Positions 1 to 11,583 are shown, counted from the stretch's first letter. The stretch: DNA of 64,000 nucleotides from Isoetes taiwanensis (GCA_021234155.1 JAJEKV010000026.1:1116001-1180000); one strand, 5' to 3'. Notes: a model not told the origin generated them from the letters alone. Translations and numbers: made by a program.

Positions 1-324
1 GCTTACTGCACTCTGATTGATCAACTAGGTGGGTTTTTTTTTGTTTTGTGTAATGCTAAGTATGATTCCTTATTTATGTTCAAGCTTTATTGCGTTTTCA
101 TATGCAGGACTCTACATACAAGTGTTTTCAAATACTGGTGGATCCATTGCCAAACCCTGAGCACCGTGAGTTGATTGCACCATTTTGAAATTTTTTTGTG
201 GCTGCTTCCTCTACTGGCTGTAAGTTGATTCTTGGGTTTTGAATTGATACATTAATCTGAAATCATAAGGCTTGCATCAGAATGTGTAGTAAAGTATGGC
301 AGCAAGTATCCGGGATCTCAATGG

Positions 325-1240
325 GGTGATGAAGCTCTTCAACTTCAAGCTCTATCAATTGGTTTAAGTCCTCTCTAGAAGATCCTCTTGGCCATTTAAA
401 GGGTTGGAGTTTTGGTGCCAATGCCAGTGCTTGCAATTGGAAAGGAATTACATGCTTTCTTTCCAACAATGCCTTCTGGGTCACTGCTATAGAGCTGCCT
501 TCATGCAACCTATCAGGCACAATTGCTAAAGAAATTCTGCTTCTCAAGTCTCTCAAAACTTTGAATCTTGCAAATAACAACATATCAGGTGAAATCCCTG
601 CAGGTATATTCAACATCACTCAATTGGCAAGTCTTGAGCTCTCCCACAATAAGCTCGGCAGCACAATCCCAAGTGGCTTTCAAAATGCCAGGGCAGTGGA
701 GGTGCTGAACTTGGAAGACAATTACTTCACTGGTGGAATTCCAACTGATATTGGCAATCAAAGCAGCCTGAAGCAACTGAGGCTGAGAGGGAACAATGAA
801 CTGGGTGGTGTTATTCCTGGTAACATCTGCAGTTTGTCAAGTCTAAATAACCTTTCCCTGAGCTCTCCTGCCCTTATAGGCACAATTCCAGATTGTCTTG
901 GAAATCTGACCAATCTAACATGGCTATTTCTTGGGTATAATTCTCTCAATGGCACAATTCCAGCCTCTTTGTCTAACCTGGAGAAGATCAATCGCCTGGA
1001 TTTGGTTCACAACTCTCTAACAGGGCTCATTCCGCCAGAATTAGGTAGGCTCTCAAATCTTACACATCTGTATCTCTTTAACAATGGCCTTACATGAGAG
1101 ATCCCATGCTGGACTTCTCCACATATTCTTGCGAGAAAGGCAAGATTTTTCAAGAACTGCAGGAGCCGGTTTGGATGAAAGAAGAGGAAGCCAGTGCTGA
1201 AGGAGCCTCCTCCAAATCTACCGAATGTGGTTCCATTAGG
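325..1240 (+). pseudogene. Leucine-rich-repeat receptor fragment (pseudogene)
   Basis: The reading begins with an LRR N-terminal cap pattern (Gln-Ala-Leu, then Phe-Lys-Ser-Ser-Leu-Glu-Asp-Pro-Leu, then a CNWKGITC motif at about 433-456). About eight plant-specific LRRs follow, with the LxxLxLxxNxLxGxIP pattern, up to 1,094. Plant LRR receptors use such domains outside the plasma membrane to bind ligands. Three lesions are visible: a frame change around 350-360 inside the cap, a TGA at 1,095-1,097 where the repeat expects the Gly of LTGEIP, and a second in-frame TGA at 1,176-1,178. Beyond the stops the frame still reads as plausible LRR-protein sequence ending in Lys/Pro-rich residues. No transmembrane or kinase part follows. 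It could be an exon of a gene with an upstream start, but the nonsense codons make a decayed fragment more likely. Confidence 0.8.
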
Positions 1241-4200
1241 GTATGTCATTTTCGTTTCAGTCCTGTTAGGGTATTAAGTTCTGATACTATTGACCTAATA
1301 TCATTTCCTTCCAGTTCCTGTATTAGGATATTAAGGTATATATCACCATTAGGGTATTAAGTTCGACCGATTGGCTAGAGTATAAATATCGCTCATCCTT
1401 ACTTTTAGTTATATATGGGACAAATCTTTTCACCGGAGCCTATTTGATCCATATGTCTATTTTTTATGTATAATCTCTCCCTCTTCATCCTCTTTGCCAG
1501 CGTGAGTATTTGAGCTGTTGTCAAAGTTCGAATTTGGGCTTCATGTCTCAGGGGAAGCTCATTACTTCATCCATTGTTGAGGGCTCCATGCCAATTTGAC
1601 ATCACCATTTATTGCGAGAAGGCTGGAGCCCATATTTGCACACGTTTCAATGTCCCTCTTTGCAATGTTGTACATGGCTGCAATGACCTGTGTCCACAAA
1701 TCTGTAAACACAATATTTATCAGAGTATCAATGTAATCATAGTGTATTTTCTCTATATTGCCCAAAAGGTATATGCTCTGCAGTGTGATCATAAAATTTT
1801 GTAGTGTATTTTTCCTATATTGCCCATACTATTCCAGCTTTATAACTGGCATTTCCAACCTTTGCCTCGACACGATATATCATTTACCTGATTTTTCAAT
1901 TCACCTCCAGCCTTCATGTCCTTTGGAGCTCCAAAATGGTATTTATTGTTTGTATTTCTGTTCTTGATCAGATCTGCTGTCATTTTGTTTTATGCAGTTG
2001 GTTAAACCATTGTTCCATTCGTTGTTGTGGGTATTTCATGTAGGTAAATTTTTCATACAATTTGTTTCTTTGAAGTTTTCTAAAATGATCGTTTTAACTC
2101 GATTAACCCATTGTTCCATAATTATCTCATAAATACTGATGTTTTCTTATGTAAACACAGGCATTGCCTACCACAACCAGGGAATCTGCAAGTGCTTTGA
2201 CATATCTGCAAGGTCTATGAAGCAATGCTTTTGAAGTTGTTGATCCTTTACGATGATCTGATGCGCAATCCAAGAACCAGGTAATTATTTCTCTGTGTAA
2301 AGTTAGTTCGTTCTTCATTTTCAAGGCTCTCATATCTGCGACTTATAGTAGATCAAAAGAGTTTCTTGAACAAAAGTATCTTACTGCCCCTCGGAGTCAC
2401 TGTTTGGAGAACACGACGTAGCATTTTGAACTCAATGTTAAAGACCTCCTCCTACACTGGCATCAAAAGTCATGTGAATGCCAATAACATTTACTGGATC
2501 TTTATAGATTTGGAAAGTTGAATTGAGGTGACTGTAATTAGCTACCTCATGCCACTAAAATTATAACATCATTTAAGATCGAATAACTATGTAATCAAAA
2601 GTTGTATTTTTACGTTCTCAAGTATAAATCTGGAATTTTTTCCATTCACATTGTCCCATTTGGATATAACAACACGATTTGTATGGTGCTTTGCTTTTCA
2701 TTGTTATGATTCAATTACATTCTGAATGGACATTTGAGAAAGCGGCATAAGGGATCATATGACAACATACATGTATGCTTTATAATAGCCACGTGATGAG
2801 TATACGACACCTTGCTAACCTAAAATTAGAAGCACACAAGCTGTCGTGGAATCTATCCACTAGCCTAAAGGTAATGGGAATAGTATGCATGAGAGTAGGA
2901 TAATGGACCTGATTACCAAGTTGTCCTAAATTGAACCTTAAACCGGTGCACTTTATTCAACATTTAATTGTGTGCATTCACTCATATCCCTTCTTCTTTG
3001 CGGGATATGATTAGGCCGTTAATGCTGCAATTGTTCATGCAGGGACATGTAAGGTCAGCATCACCTACAAAGATGGAGAAGTTTCTATATGAAAGTTTCA
3101 GAAAATTGTTCATGCATTCTTTTCCCCTTCGGGTATGGCAGAGGCTATGGATCTGCATGCAAGTTTTCTGGTGCTTCAGATTACGCACAAGGGGCCTCAG
3201 AAAACAATACATACCTACAAAGGATGGAGAAAACTTTTCTTGATGGGCAACATTACTTATGATAAGCATGACAAGGTAATGCCCAAGCATGGTAGCTTAT
3301 TTACAGCTCATGAATCGTTTGCTCTAATCCTTTAGTAAATACATGTGGATGATTGCAGGTAGGCCGCATATGAAGGAAATACAAATAGATTCAGGCATGG
3401 AATTTAAGGAACAATAGGTTATATACGTGTCATCGTTGTCAGAGTACCTGATGTAAATGCGCATCAAAATGTGAGCTTTATTCTGATCATCAAGTAGAAA
3501 TTCTTTCTTCTAAACAACTGTGTCTCAGAGGAGATTATTTTCTCAATAAGATAAAGTTTACCTGACTTCTTAAGGAGGACTATTGAAGGCCTGCTACAGA
3601 TATCAAGAAGTTGTTGGTGATTGTTCCTTGGTAAATTATTGGTATTGTTTAGAATTCCCTTCTTATACCCAGACTTGAAATGGAACTTTCGCTTTGCCGT
3701 GCAAGTGCTTAGTTCCAACTTCCCAATCCTTACAGGTTGTGAAATGCTCTCATGTAAGTCTATATATTGCTTGTGCTGACATTATGTATGGGGCTTAAAA
3801 TAGTTCTAAGTAAGGCATCGACTTAGATAAACATTCAGAGCTCAATTAGATGATTTACCGCAACCCATTGCTTCAGCACGTGCATAGCAAAAGTTCAGCC
3901 TGCATTTGTAGTTCTGGCTCAAATTTAATTTGTAGGTATCAATGTACCCTAGCCTTCCTTGCAGCCGTGGCTTTGCTTATGCAGAATATTGGCATATTTC
4001 CACTTTGTTCGGTTAGAAAGTATCCAAGCACTACAGCGACTTAAAAGTGCGGTTTTGGACAATCGATGGGAGTTGCATGATAAGTACTAATGCAATTGGT
4101 GAAGTTAACATGGCATTTGCCATATCTGTCCAAGTTAGACATTTGATTAATACATAGAGTTTATGGAATAGTCTACTGATGCAGGGTTTTTGGGATTGGA

Positions 4201-5076
4201 GCTTGGATGAGCTCCAATCAAAACAAAGAAGAAAACAATAGCAAAAGACTCTGTGAGATTGTTTAGGAAAGCATAGTTGATTTAACTTTTAAACTTAAAA
4301 AGGCTGAAGAACTGCCATAAGAGCAGAAAGAGCCACATTCTAATCTAGAAAGTTACCAAATAACCTCTACAACACATGAATAGCTTCTTTCAACTTCTTC
4401 AATGCAAGGGGAAATAAGACATGTAAAAAATGCAATATGCATTCTATAGTTCTAACATACAATAAACTTAGACATTTGAAGACATGCACATAGTCTCAAC
4501 AATCTAAAGTAGAATGAACACAAAATTCCAGTTACAAGTTTCCAACTTTAGCCCAATGCTTTGCTAGGCACCGTTGCTATAAGTACATAAAGACACATTA
4601 CTTATGCTCTTTTTGCCTTAGCATCCATTTGGTCATATAGCAAATTTTTGAGTAAGTTTGCATGTGTGAAAAAAGACTTCATCTCAATAAAGACCACGTA
4701 TTGTTGACAGGTTCCCAACGTTACATGGATCATGGCAACAAGACTAAAGCTTCCCCTTTCTTCATATGGGCCCAAGCTTCCATAATTATACGTTATAGGC
4801 CTGTTGCGCAAGAAAAACCCATTAGGCTATATTCAATAGTAACTTCAAACTACATGTTTGAACCAGTCTTAAATCACAAAAAAAATCCACTAAGTCCACA
4901 TAAACGACATGTATTTTTTTGTGATATGGTTTTAAAATGTTAAAGACCCGGATATACCCACGGGGCTCCTCAAACTACTGGTAGCACATTACTATCCCAT
5001 TGTTTGTGAACAATCACATAGAATGATCACAATAGGTGATCAATCAAATGTAAAGCCCACATACGTCCACGACTAA
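1241..5076. other. No recognisable gene; AT-rich, minor repeats
   Basis: I see no protein family in either strand here. Open frames are short and lack recognisable motifs. Small repeats are present: the phrase ATTAGGGTATTAAGTTC recurs between about 1,235 and 1,365, and a TAGTGTATTTT..CTATATTGCCCA phrase occurs twice (about 1,738-1,766 and 1,802-1,829). Part of this stretch may be the body of the Helitron whose 3' end lies at 5,077-5,106, but I could not find a matching 5' terminus. Confidence 0.5.
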
Positions 5077-5106
5077 TGCCCGGCATCGCCGGGCACACGT
5101 TTCTAG
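5077..5106 (+). mobile_element. Helitron 3' terminus (hairpin plus CTAG)
   Basis: A perfect 8-bp stem with a 3-nt loop (TGCCCGGC-ATC-GCCGGGCA, 5,077-5,095) is followed seven bases later by CTAG (5,103-5,106) and then a T. A short GC-rich hairpin about ten bases from a terminal CTRR, with T as the next host base, is the known 3' end of Helitron rolling-circle transposons. The same layout is at the end of the element at 7,178-9,022, with different hairpin bases. The 5' end, which should read TC after an A, was not found upstream, so the element's extent is open. Confidence 0.65.
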
Positions 5107-5269
5107 TGAAGTATTAATATTGGAAACTTCATTTGAGCTATGCCTGGATGATTATGCCAGATATCTGTATTAGTGGATGTAAATGCTATAAACTGCAATT
5201 GTTGATGGTCTAGCGTTCTATAATATTTGATAGAATGCTGATAGTCTATCATTGAGTAGTATTGCATCA

Positions 5270-6480
5270 ATAGATGTATGTGGATATGTTATTATGACCT
5301 CTGATAGAACTGTTGATGGTTTGGAAAGCAACGTGTGAGGCATGTGCTGTTGGGAAGCAACATCGCCTTCAAGCAACGTGTGAGGCATGTGCTGTTGGGA
5401 AGCAACATCGCCTTCCTTTCAATGCGAAAGGCAAATGTGCAATTTAGCTTTGGGAGCTTGTACATACCTCTCAGCAAAATAGTGTTGATGAGTGTCAGAA
5501 TCATATGATAATCAATGTATGCTTCCTAATATGGAACAACAGTCGCTAAATCCTAATGTGGATAATAGACCTCCTCATCTTCAAGTTGTTCATCTTTACA
5601 TTCTCATGTTGGGAATGAGCTTGTAAATCCTGAAGTGGAAGATGATTTTGTACAGGAGTTTGATTTGTATGATGGCATTGATGAGGGTCATGATGGTCTA
5701 CTAGATGTGACTTCGATATGAAGGCAATGGAAGCCCACCAGACAGATCTTGAAATCATGAAGCTTTAGCTACTAGTGCAGATCCGGTTATGGTGAAAGAG
5801 GCTATGTCTTTGTTACAAGCCAGAAATTGGCGTATGGAAGCTTGAGAATATTGCTAGCATTTGTTGCTCAGTTTGAGCTTGTGCATGCTGGCATATGTGG
5901 CCTACTACCTTGTGCTTTGAGTGGTGCACGACATTTCGTTTTGTTTGTAGATGATTTTTCCCGTAGAGTTTTTGTATATTTTATCTCTATGAAGTCCCAG
6001 GTTTTCACCAAATTCCAAGTGTTTAAGAATACGATGGAGACTCAAATTGGCAAAGTGATCAAGCGATTACGTACTGACAATAGTGGGGAATTTGCGAGTT
6101 TTTGGTTGTCTCGCCTATGTTGATATTGCTACGCGAAGAATCATTACTAGTCGTGATGCAGTGTTTCATGAGTCTACTATGACTGACATGGTCACTCATC
6201 GTCATGACTATAATCTTGTTCTTAGCGATTCTGAGATACTTGATAGCCTAATTCCTAATGTGGATATTGGGTCTTTACATCCAAAAGTGGAAGATATTGA
6301 GGCGTTTGTTGGAAAAGGATACTTGCGAATGCGTCTTAGAAGTTTAAGACAAACTTCTAGAGCTAAGTTTTGCAGATTTCAATGTGAATATAAGACGTTC
6401 TCAGGAAAATTTTATGGTGATTGCGCTTTATGTGGGTGACACAATTTTGGCTATCAAGAGAAGATTCTCTTCTGCATTTA
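5270..6480 (+). pseudogene. Ty1/Copia retrotransposon polyprotein remnant
   Basis: Pieces of a Copia pol gene occur in different frames. Around 5,326-5,430 is the Cys part of the GAG-pre-integrase zinc finger (CEACAVGKQHRLPF). At 5,827-6,110 is the integrase core start: a HAGICGLLPCALSG-like stretch, the block VDDFSRRVFVYF, then LRTDNSGEF. At 6,083-6,180 is the post-integrase block VFGCLAYVDI. At 6,310-6,470 there is reverse-transcriptase debris, where a LYVGD-like stretch stands where YVDD is usual. Between 5,540 and 5,770 a piece with the feel of the integrase/RT linker is out of normal order. Stops, frame changes, missing segments and rearrangement make it a fossil. No long terminal repeats were seen. 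Confidence 0.75.
5326..5415 (+). repeat. Perfect 45-bp tandem duplication in Copia zinc finger
   Basis: Two identical adjacent 45-bp units (5,326-5,370 and 5,371-5,415) each encode the same 15 codons, including CEACAVGKQH. The duplication is in frame, so the zinc-finger Cys pair and the GKQH block appear twice. Identity of the units implies the duplication is recent compared with the decay of the surrounding element. Confidence 0.9.
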
Positions 6481-7177
6481 GGTTTATTACCAAATCGCAG
6501 GAATAGATATTAGAAAATTGTAGCACTCGGATTTTTTCCTTTGTGACCACCAAAGGTTTTTTTCATCCGAGTGCGAGACCAAATTTGCAGGTGGGGAGAT
6601 TATCTATGAGTTGTGAGTTGCAATATTTGGTCTTCATTATTGGACACGATATTTTCTATATCTTATTTGGTGAAAGGCTAAAGTCGCAGATGGGGTGTTA
6701 GCATATCTGCCTATATTAAGGCAGCGTGCCTTTATAAAAAGGCGACGAGAGCTCCTTATAGCTTTCACCTTTTTCCATATTTGGACCTTTATGATGCCTA
6801 TATATTGTAACATCTATTATTCAATAAACATGTCTTGTATTGTGGTGCATTCCTCTCTTTTATATGTTTTCTTAGTAAAACTAGTAAGTTTAACATTTAC
6901 TTCAACATAAATCCTTGCTCTTGATACTAATAGTCATATTAGCATAGAAGCATAACCTTCTGATATGGTGTTGTGTTTGGAATGGACAGTATTTTATCTA
7001 ATTAGTTATGGTACCCAGTGTTGTTGCTTATAATGTGGAAACCTTAACTTGCTCTCTCGCATAACCCACTCAGCCTTAATTCTTAACCTAGGCCCTTGAA
7101 TCTAGAGGGGTGACCTTCTTGACCATTGATTGACACATTTTGCACACCAAGACATATGGGATAACTTTATAATATTA
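6481..7177. other. Intergenic stretch, no gene seen
   Basis: Nothing with coding character beyond the Copia debris is visible here. The stretch supplies the left target base (A at 7,177) for the Helitron that starts at 7,178. Confidence 0.5.
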
Positions 7178-9022
7178 CTAGTTAAGGTGCCCAGCGTTGC
7201 TGGGAATAGCTAGGAACTGTAAATGATACTGGAGCAATCATTAAATGGATTCACGCTTTTAAAATTAGATAATCAAGAGCATTTGACCACATTTTCCACT
7301 TCCCCTTACCTTTTCTCTTTCCCTTTGCCTTAACTTTTTTTTTCTATTTTTCCCTTGCCCCTTTTCCCTTTTTATATTTTCCAATTTACCTTTTTTTTTT
7401 TCCATTATTCCATTTTCCTCATTTCCCTTTTATGTTTTCTGCTTCCATGTTTTTCCTTTTCTATTTTCCCCTTCCATTTTCTCCAATTTATGGTTGCCCT
7501 TTTTTCGCTTTTCCTGCAGCCCTTTCCCCCCTTCCTTTTCCCATTTCCCTCTTCCTCCTTTCCTCGTGCCTTTTTTTCCAAGTTTTTCTTCCCCCTTTCC
7601 CCTTTCCCCTTTCCTTTCCCTTTTCCCTTTCCCTTTCCCTTTCTTTCTCCCCACCTTTTCTTTTTTCCCCCTTTTCCCTTCATTTTTCCTCCTTTCCCCA
7701 GCCCTTCCGTCTTCCTTTTTTCTAGTGCCTTTTTCCCCTTCCTTTCCCCCCTCTTTTTTTCTTTTTGCTCTTTCCCTTTCCCTTTTTCCATGTCCATTTT
7801 TCCTTCCTTTTTCCCCTTTCCTCACCCTTTCCCTCTTCCCTTTTTTCCCATGTCCCTTTTCTCTTCTATTTTCCCATGCTTTTTTTCGATCGTCTTTTCC
7901 CCTTTCTTCACATTTTTCCTCTTCTTCCTCCTCCCCCCTCCTTTTCCCTCTTTTGCTTCTCTTTTTCTTTTTCTATTTTGCTCTTCCTTTTCGTTCACCT
8001 CCCCTTTCTATTTTCCCATTTTACCCCCCTTTTGTTCCCTTTTGCCTTTTTCTATTTGCTTTTCCCCATTTTTTCACGTTTGCCTTTTCCATTTCCCCCC
8101 TCCTCGCTTTTCCCTTTTTCTATCTTCCCCTTCCTTTTTTTCCCCTCCCCTTTTCACATTCCCTTTTTCCTTTTACCTTTTCTTATTTTACTTTTCTCCC
8201 ATCCCACCCCTTCTTCCTTTCCCCCTTCCCCTTTTTCTTTTGAATTCTTTTTTACCAATGGCCTTTTTCCCTTCCTTTTTCCTCCTCTCCCAACCCTTTC
8301 TCTCTTCTGCTTTTTTTCGTGCCCTTTTCCCTTCCATTTTCCTCTCGTCCACCTCTTTTTTCTTTTATTTTTCCTTTTCTTTTTTCTCGTGTCTTTTTTT
8401 TGCTTCCCTTTATTTCTCTTTCCCTTTTTACAGTGCCCTTTCTTCCTTCCCTTTGCCCACCTTTTCCCTCTTCTCGTAGTCTTTTTCCTTACCTTTCCTC
8501 CCTCCTGTGTTCTTTTCCTTTTCCCTTTTCCCCTATCCTCCCTCCTTTCTCTCTTCCTTTTTTCCGCTTCTCTTTTCCTCCTTTTCTCTTCCTCTTTTCC
8601 CCATGCCCTTTTTCCCTTTTCCCCTCCTTTTACTTTTTCCTTTCCCTTCGATTTTCTACCTTTCCTCACCCTTTTCTTTCTCAGTGTCATTTTTGCTCTC
8701 CCCCTTCCCCCTTTCGCTTCCCTTTACCTTTTCCATGCCCCTTTGCTTTCCCTTTCCATTTTTCCTTTCCCTTTTTCCTCCCTTTTCTTTTTTCTCAGTT
8801 TCCCCTCTCTTTTTCTTTCTTTCCTTTTTCCCTTCCCTTTTCCCTTTTCCCTTCAACCCTTTAACTGTCGGATTGCGCAAATCGTATTGAAGCAATGATC
8901 AAGATGAAATTTTGGTTGGAAACATGCACACGTCATCTTCACCGTTGATCCATCAAATCCTCAACCGTCCGATCTAGGGCACCATTCACAACGGACATAC
9001 GGTATAATTTTATAATATAAGA
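7178..9022 (-). mobile_element. Non-autonomous Helitron carrying a polypyrimidine tract
   Basis: On the minus strand the 5' end reads TCTTATATTATAAAATTA at 9,022 downward. The 3' end reads hairpin CCCAGC-AAC-GCTGGG (7,190-7,204), eight more bases, then CTAG ending at 7,178. The host bases are A at 7,177 and T at 9,023 on the plus strand, the AT target that Helitrons enter without duplicating it. TC start, hairpin, CTRR end and AT target together make a complete element of 1,845 bp. It has no Rep or helicase, so it would depend on another Helitron. The interior is almost entirely a pyrimidine-rich tract as read on the plus strand. Confidence 0.8.
7291..8866. repeat. 1.6 kb polypyrimidine (CCCTTTT-like) tract
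   Basis: About 1,570 bases of nearly pure C and T on the plus strand, built from irregular repeats of CCCTTTT, TTTCCC and CCTTCC with scattered G and A. Long frames exist on both strands (Phe/Ser/Pro-rich on plus, Lys/Gly/Arg-rich on minus), but they only reflect the biased composition and should not be annotated as genes. Such purine/pyrimidine strand asymmetry can adopt triplex (H-DNA) structure. The tract lies inside the Helitron ends at 7,178 and 9,022. Confidence 0.9.
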
Positions 9023-9213
9023 TTATACAAGAATTTTACGCGGCCTATCGGCGCTAACATTTTCTTCACCAACTTATCTATACGTGCTAGAACATGCACA
9101 TTTGAACCTGCACTTTTTTTTTTTTGCCCTGTGTCCAGTGCCTGCACGATAGAAGGATGCTGACCGTAATGACTATAGGATGCCCTTTTTTTTTACAATC
9201 ATGTCATGCAACA

Positions 9214-9728
9214 ATAGCCAGTGGGTTTTGAACCTGGACAGAGGAACACCCATATCCAATGGTCTAACCACCAGGCTATGATCACCATGACATAGATCAT
9301 CCATGCCACCCAATAATGGTCAGTGGAATTTGAGCTTGGACAGGGGACACCCATATCCAACAGCCTAACCACTAGACTACTACTGCGATAAGCACTTTTC
9401 ATAGATCAATCATGCCACCCATTGATAGCAAGTGGGGTTTGAGCCTGGGCGGGGAATACCCGTAACCCGTAGCCTAACCACTATACTGCCAATGCGATAA
9501 GCATTTCTGCTATGTAAGCAAAGGGAATCCCATAGTAACTATGTAGCACGTCGTCTATTGAACATGCTATATATGTATAGGTATGCACATGCACTTTATT
9601 GTTTTGAAATGGATATCTCATTTCCTTCCCTTTTTTTTTTTTACCCACCCGATGATAGTCAGTGGGTTTTGATCCTGGCTAGGGGCCACCTATAACCAAA
9701 GGATTTACCACTAGGCTATCACCGCGAT
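9214..9728 (-). repeat. Array of four tRNA-like (SINE-type) units
   Basis: Four diverged units lie at about 9,214-9,290, 9,315-9,390, 9,425-9,500 and 9,655-9,728. Read on the minus strand, each has an A-box-like block (TAGCCTGGTGGTTAGA in the first unit), then about 30 bases, then a B-box-like block (CCAGGTTCAAAACCCA). In the fourth unit the ends GTGATAG and CTATCAT could pair as an acceptor stem. None folds as a clean tRNA with a clear anticodon arm, so I call them tRNA-derived repeats, not tRNA genes. Units 1-3 are spaced about 100-110 bases apart. Confidence 0.55.
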
Positions 9729-9767
9729 GGATGGTGTTTATTTGCTCACTTTGATCAAACTTGGTCG

Positions 9768-10037
9768 AGGGAAATCCCGTTATAATCAAACAGCACGTCA
9801 TATATCACACAGGCAGGTAATAGTACATGTTAAAGTATAGGAAAAGTACCTTATTTGAAGTCCAGTTGACTTATGACGTACTTGCTTAACCTGCAACTGA
9901 AAAGGGAAATCCCGTTATAATCAAACAGCACGTCATCTATCACACGGGCAGGCAATAGTACCTGTTAAAATATAAGGGAAGTACCTTATTTGAAGCCCAG
10001 TTGTCTTATGACATACTTGCTTATAATATGTAACTAA
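9768..10037. repeat. 135-bp tandem duplication
   Basis: Two adjacent units (9,768-9,902 and 9,903-10,037) both start AGGGAAATCCCGTTATAATC and stay closely similar throughout with scattered substitutions. A weaker relative of the first part occurs at about 9,525-9,560. No coding role is visible. It lies just downstream of the 3' half of the Helitron helicase and may be inside that Helitron's 3' region. Confidence 0.85.
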
Positions 10038-10093
10038 AATGCAAGGAAACATGTTTGTGATACCGGACCGGGGGGGGAAGGGTAATGAGGGAG

Positions 10094-11255
10094 TTATATG
10101 CAACTGCCACTTACTGCATTGGTGTAAATTCCTTCAGATTTGTTAGCAAGGTAACACACATCAATAATAGATGTATGATATGCTAGAGGAAATGTACCTT
10201 TTTGGTAGAGTAACTCCTTGTAGATGACGTTCAGAGTACTTCTGGTTGTGTTCTCTGGGGAGAGGAGTATTAGCAGGTCTTGTCTGTTTCGTACACGAGT
10301 AAAGGCCGTATATAACTGGCCATGTGCAAAGACATTCGTGCGCAGATCAATGACCACTCAATCCAATGTTAAACCCTGACAGCTATTAATAAACGTGGTT
10401 GAATACGATAGTCGGAGTGGTAATTGTCGTCGATGAATCGTCCATGGGCGATTTTCTGGTTGATAGAAGAAATCTGTTCTGGAAATCGGGTACATGTTCT
10501 CTTCTGGATCACCTAAAACCCTCACCATTACAAATTTCTCATGCATCGATTCAATCACAACTCTAGCATTCTTCACAAGTCCCTTCTCCATGTCTAATCG
10601 TTTCATCACATGACATATCGCCCCCACCTTAAGTGTGAGTTCATGATTGGGAATCCCAGTGTGTGTGAAATTATTCAAGAAATCCGATGTTGCGTAGGGA
10701 TGGTCATGAATAAGTTGTATCCTGGTTAGGAACCCTGCTTAAGACCCGACCATTGAAATCATCAACGTGCATGTTGATTGGAGCGAGGGAAATTCGTTTG
10801 TCACATTCGACTGGATCGTGGAGGATATTTGTTGGATAGAGGAATTCAACTATATCTGCAATGTTTGTAGTTATGTTGAATAAATCCAACGATACCGTAG
10901 TTTGTTCCCAGTTCTCCCAAATATTGTCAACAAAACGCATGAGCTCTGGATCCCCTGCATTTCGTATTGGTTGATGCAACCTCAACACGCGAAATACTTT
11001 CCATAACGACAATGATTTTATAGATGCACTGAATGCTGCAATTCTCCCCCCACCCTTTACTACAGGTGCGACTTGCCTAAAATCACCAGCAGCTATGAAA
11101 TGTTTTCCACCAAAAGGAAGACTGTTTCCACACAGTCGTTGCAACACATGATTTACGCTTTCTATTACGGCCTTATTGGCCATTGGAAACTCATCCCAGA
11201 TAATGACTTTAGCCACAACGATGAGTTGTGCTGCTCCTGAATTGGGGTCTAACAT
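10094..11255 (-). pseudogene. Helitron helicase, C-terminal half (disrupted)
   Basis: This minus-strand half contains superfamily 1 (Pif1-like) helicase motifs in order: motif II as IIWDEFPM, the GGKHFIAAGDFRQVAPVV block (motif III), RVLRLHQPIRN, then HELTLKVGA, and near the end NSCQGLTLD (motif V) and HGQLYTAFTRVR (motif VI). These unwind DNA in rolling-circle Helitron transposition. It starts abruptly at the insertion point of the 33.9 kb element; the Walker A half is at 45.2-45.6 kb on the same strand. Lesions are a frame change near 10,680-10,715 (between DTTYS and FLNNFTH) and a TGA at about 10,355 just after LTLD, where Arg is usual. It is not functional as it stands. Confidence 0.9.
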
Positions 11256-11258
11256 CGA

Positions 11259-11288
11259 ATGTGGGTGAAAGCATGTTGTAGTGGAACA
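11259..11288. repeat. E1 left terminal inverted repeat and target copy
   Basis: The left end of E1 starts GGGTGAAAGCATGTTG at 11,263. Its first 26 bases (to 11,288) equal the reverse complement of 45,164-45,189. After a gap both ends share further similar sequence rich in TGTGGTGGGA and AATTTGT, so the full repeat is nearer 100 bp with indels. The four host bases before it are ATGT (11,259-11,262); those after the right end are ATAT, a 3-of-4 match to a target duplication. Confidence 0.85.
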
Positions 11289-11449
11289 AAAACGTGCATT
11301 TTAGCACCACATTTTTGGGTGCTAAGTGTGGTGGGAACTACCGAATTTGTAGTGGGAGAGGCAGTTATTTTTTCAAAAATACACATGATTACTTATTCAA
11401 AATTTTGTACTTTCAGTCTTATTCAGGCTTATTCAGCAATTTACACGAT

Positions 11450-11583
11450 CATTTTCCCTAAAAAACTCTGATCACACTCCCTTAATCCGGCAAAACCATT
11501 TCTGATTCTGAATTTTCATTTTCCCTCAAAAACTCTGATCACGCTCCCTTAATCCGGCAAGACCATTTCTGATTTCTGGCAAG
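11450..11583. repeat. 67-bp tandem duplication near E1 left end
   Basis: CATTTTCCCT..AAAACTCTGATCAC..CTCCCTTAATCC occurs at 11,450 and again at 11,517, a period of 67 bases with a few substitutions. It lies in the leader between the E1 left repeat and the first plus-strand exon, so it could be part of a subterminal or promoter region. Confidence 0.85.

Noticed and set aside
1094-1360. 88-aa plus-strand frame after the LRR region
   Set aside because: The LRR reading continues in the original frame across the stops; this frame has no family character.
7355-8898. Several long open frames on both strands (Phe/Ser/Pro-rich and Lys/Gly/Arg-rich)
   Set aside because: They follow from the pyrimidine-only composition, overlap in all frames and show no domain or start context.
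9214-9728. Functional tRNA genes
   Set aside because: Only A/B-box-like patterns are kept. No convincing anticodon arm or full cloverleaf can be drawn.
9000-10093. 3' end of the split Helitron
   Set aside because: I looked for a hairpin followed by CTRR on the minus strand left of 10,094 and found none I could defend.
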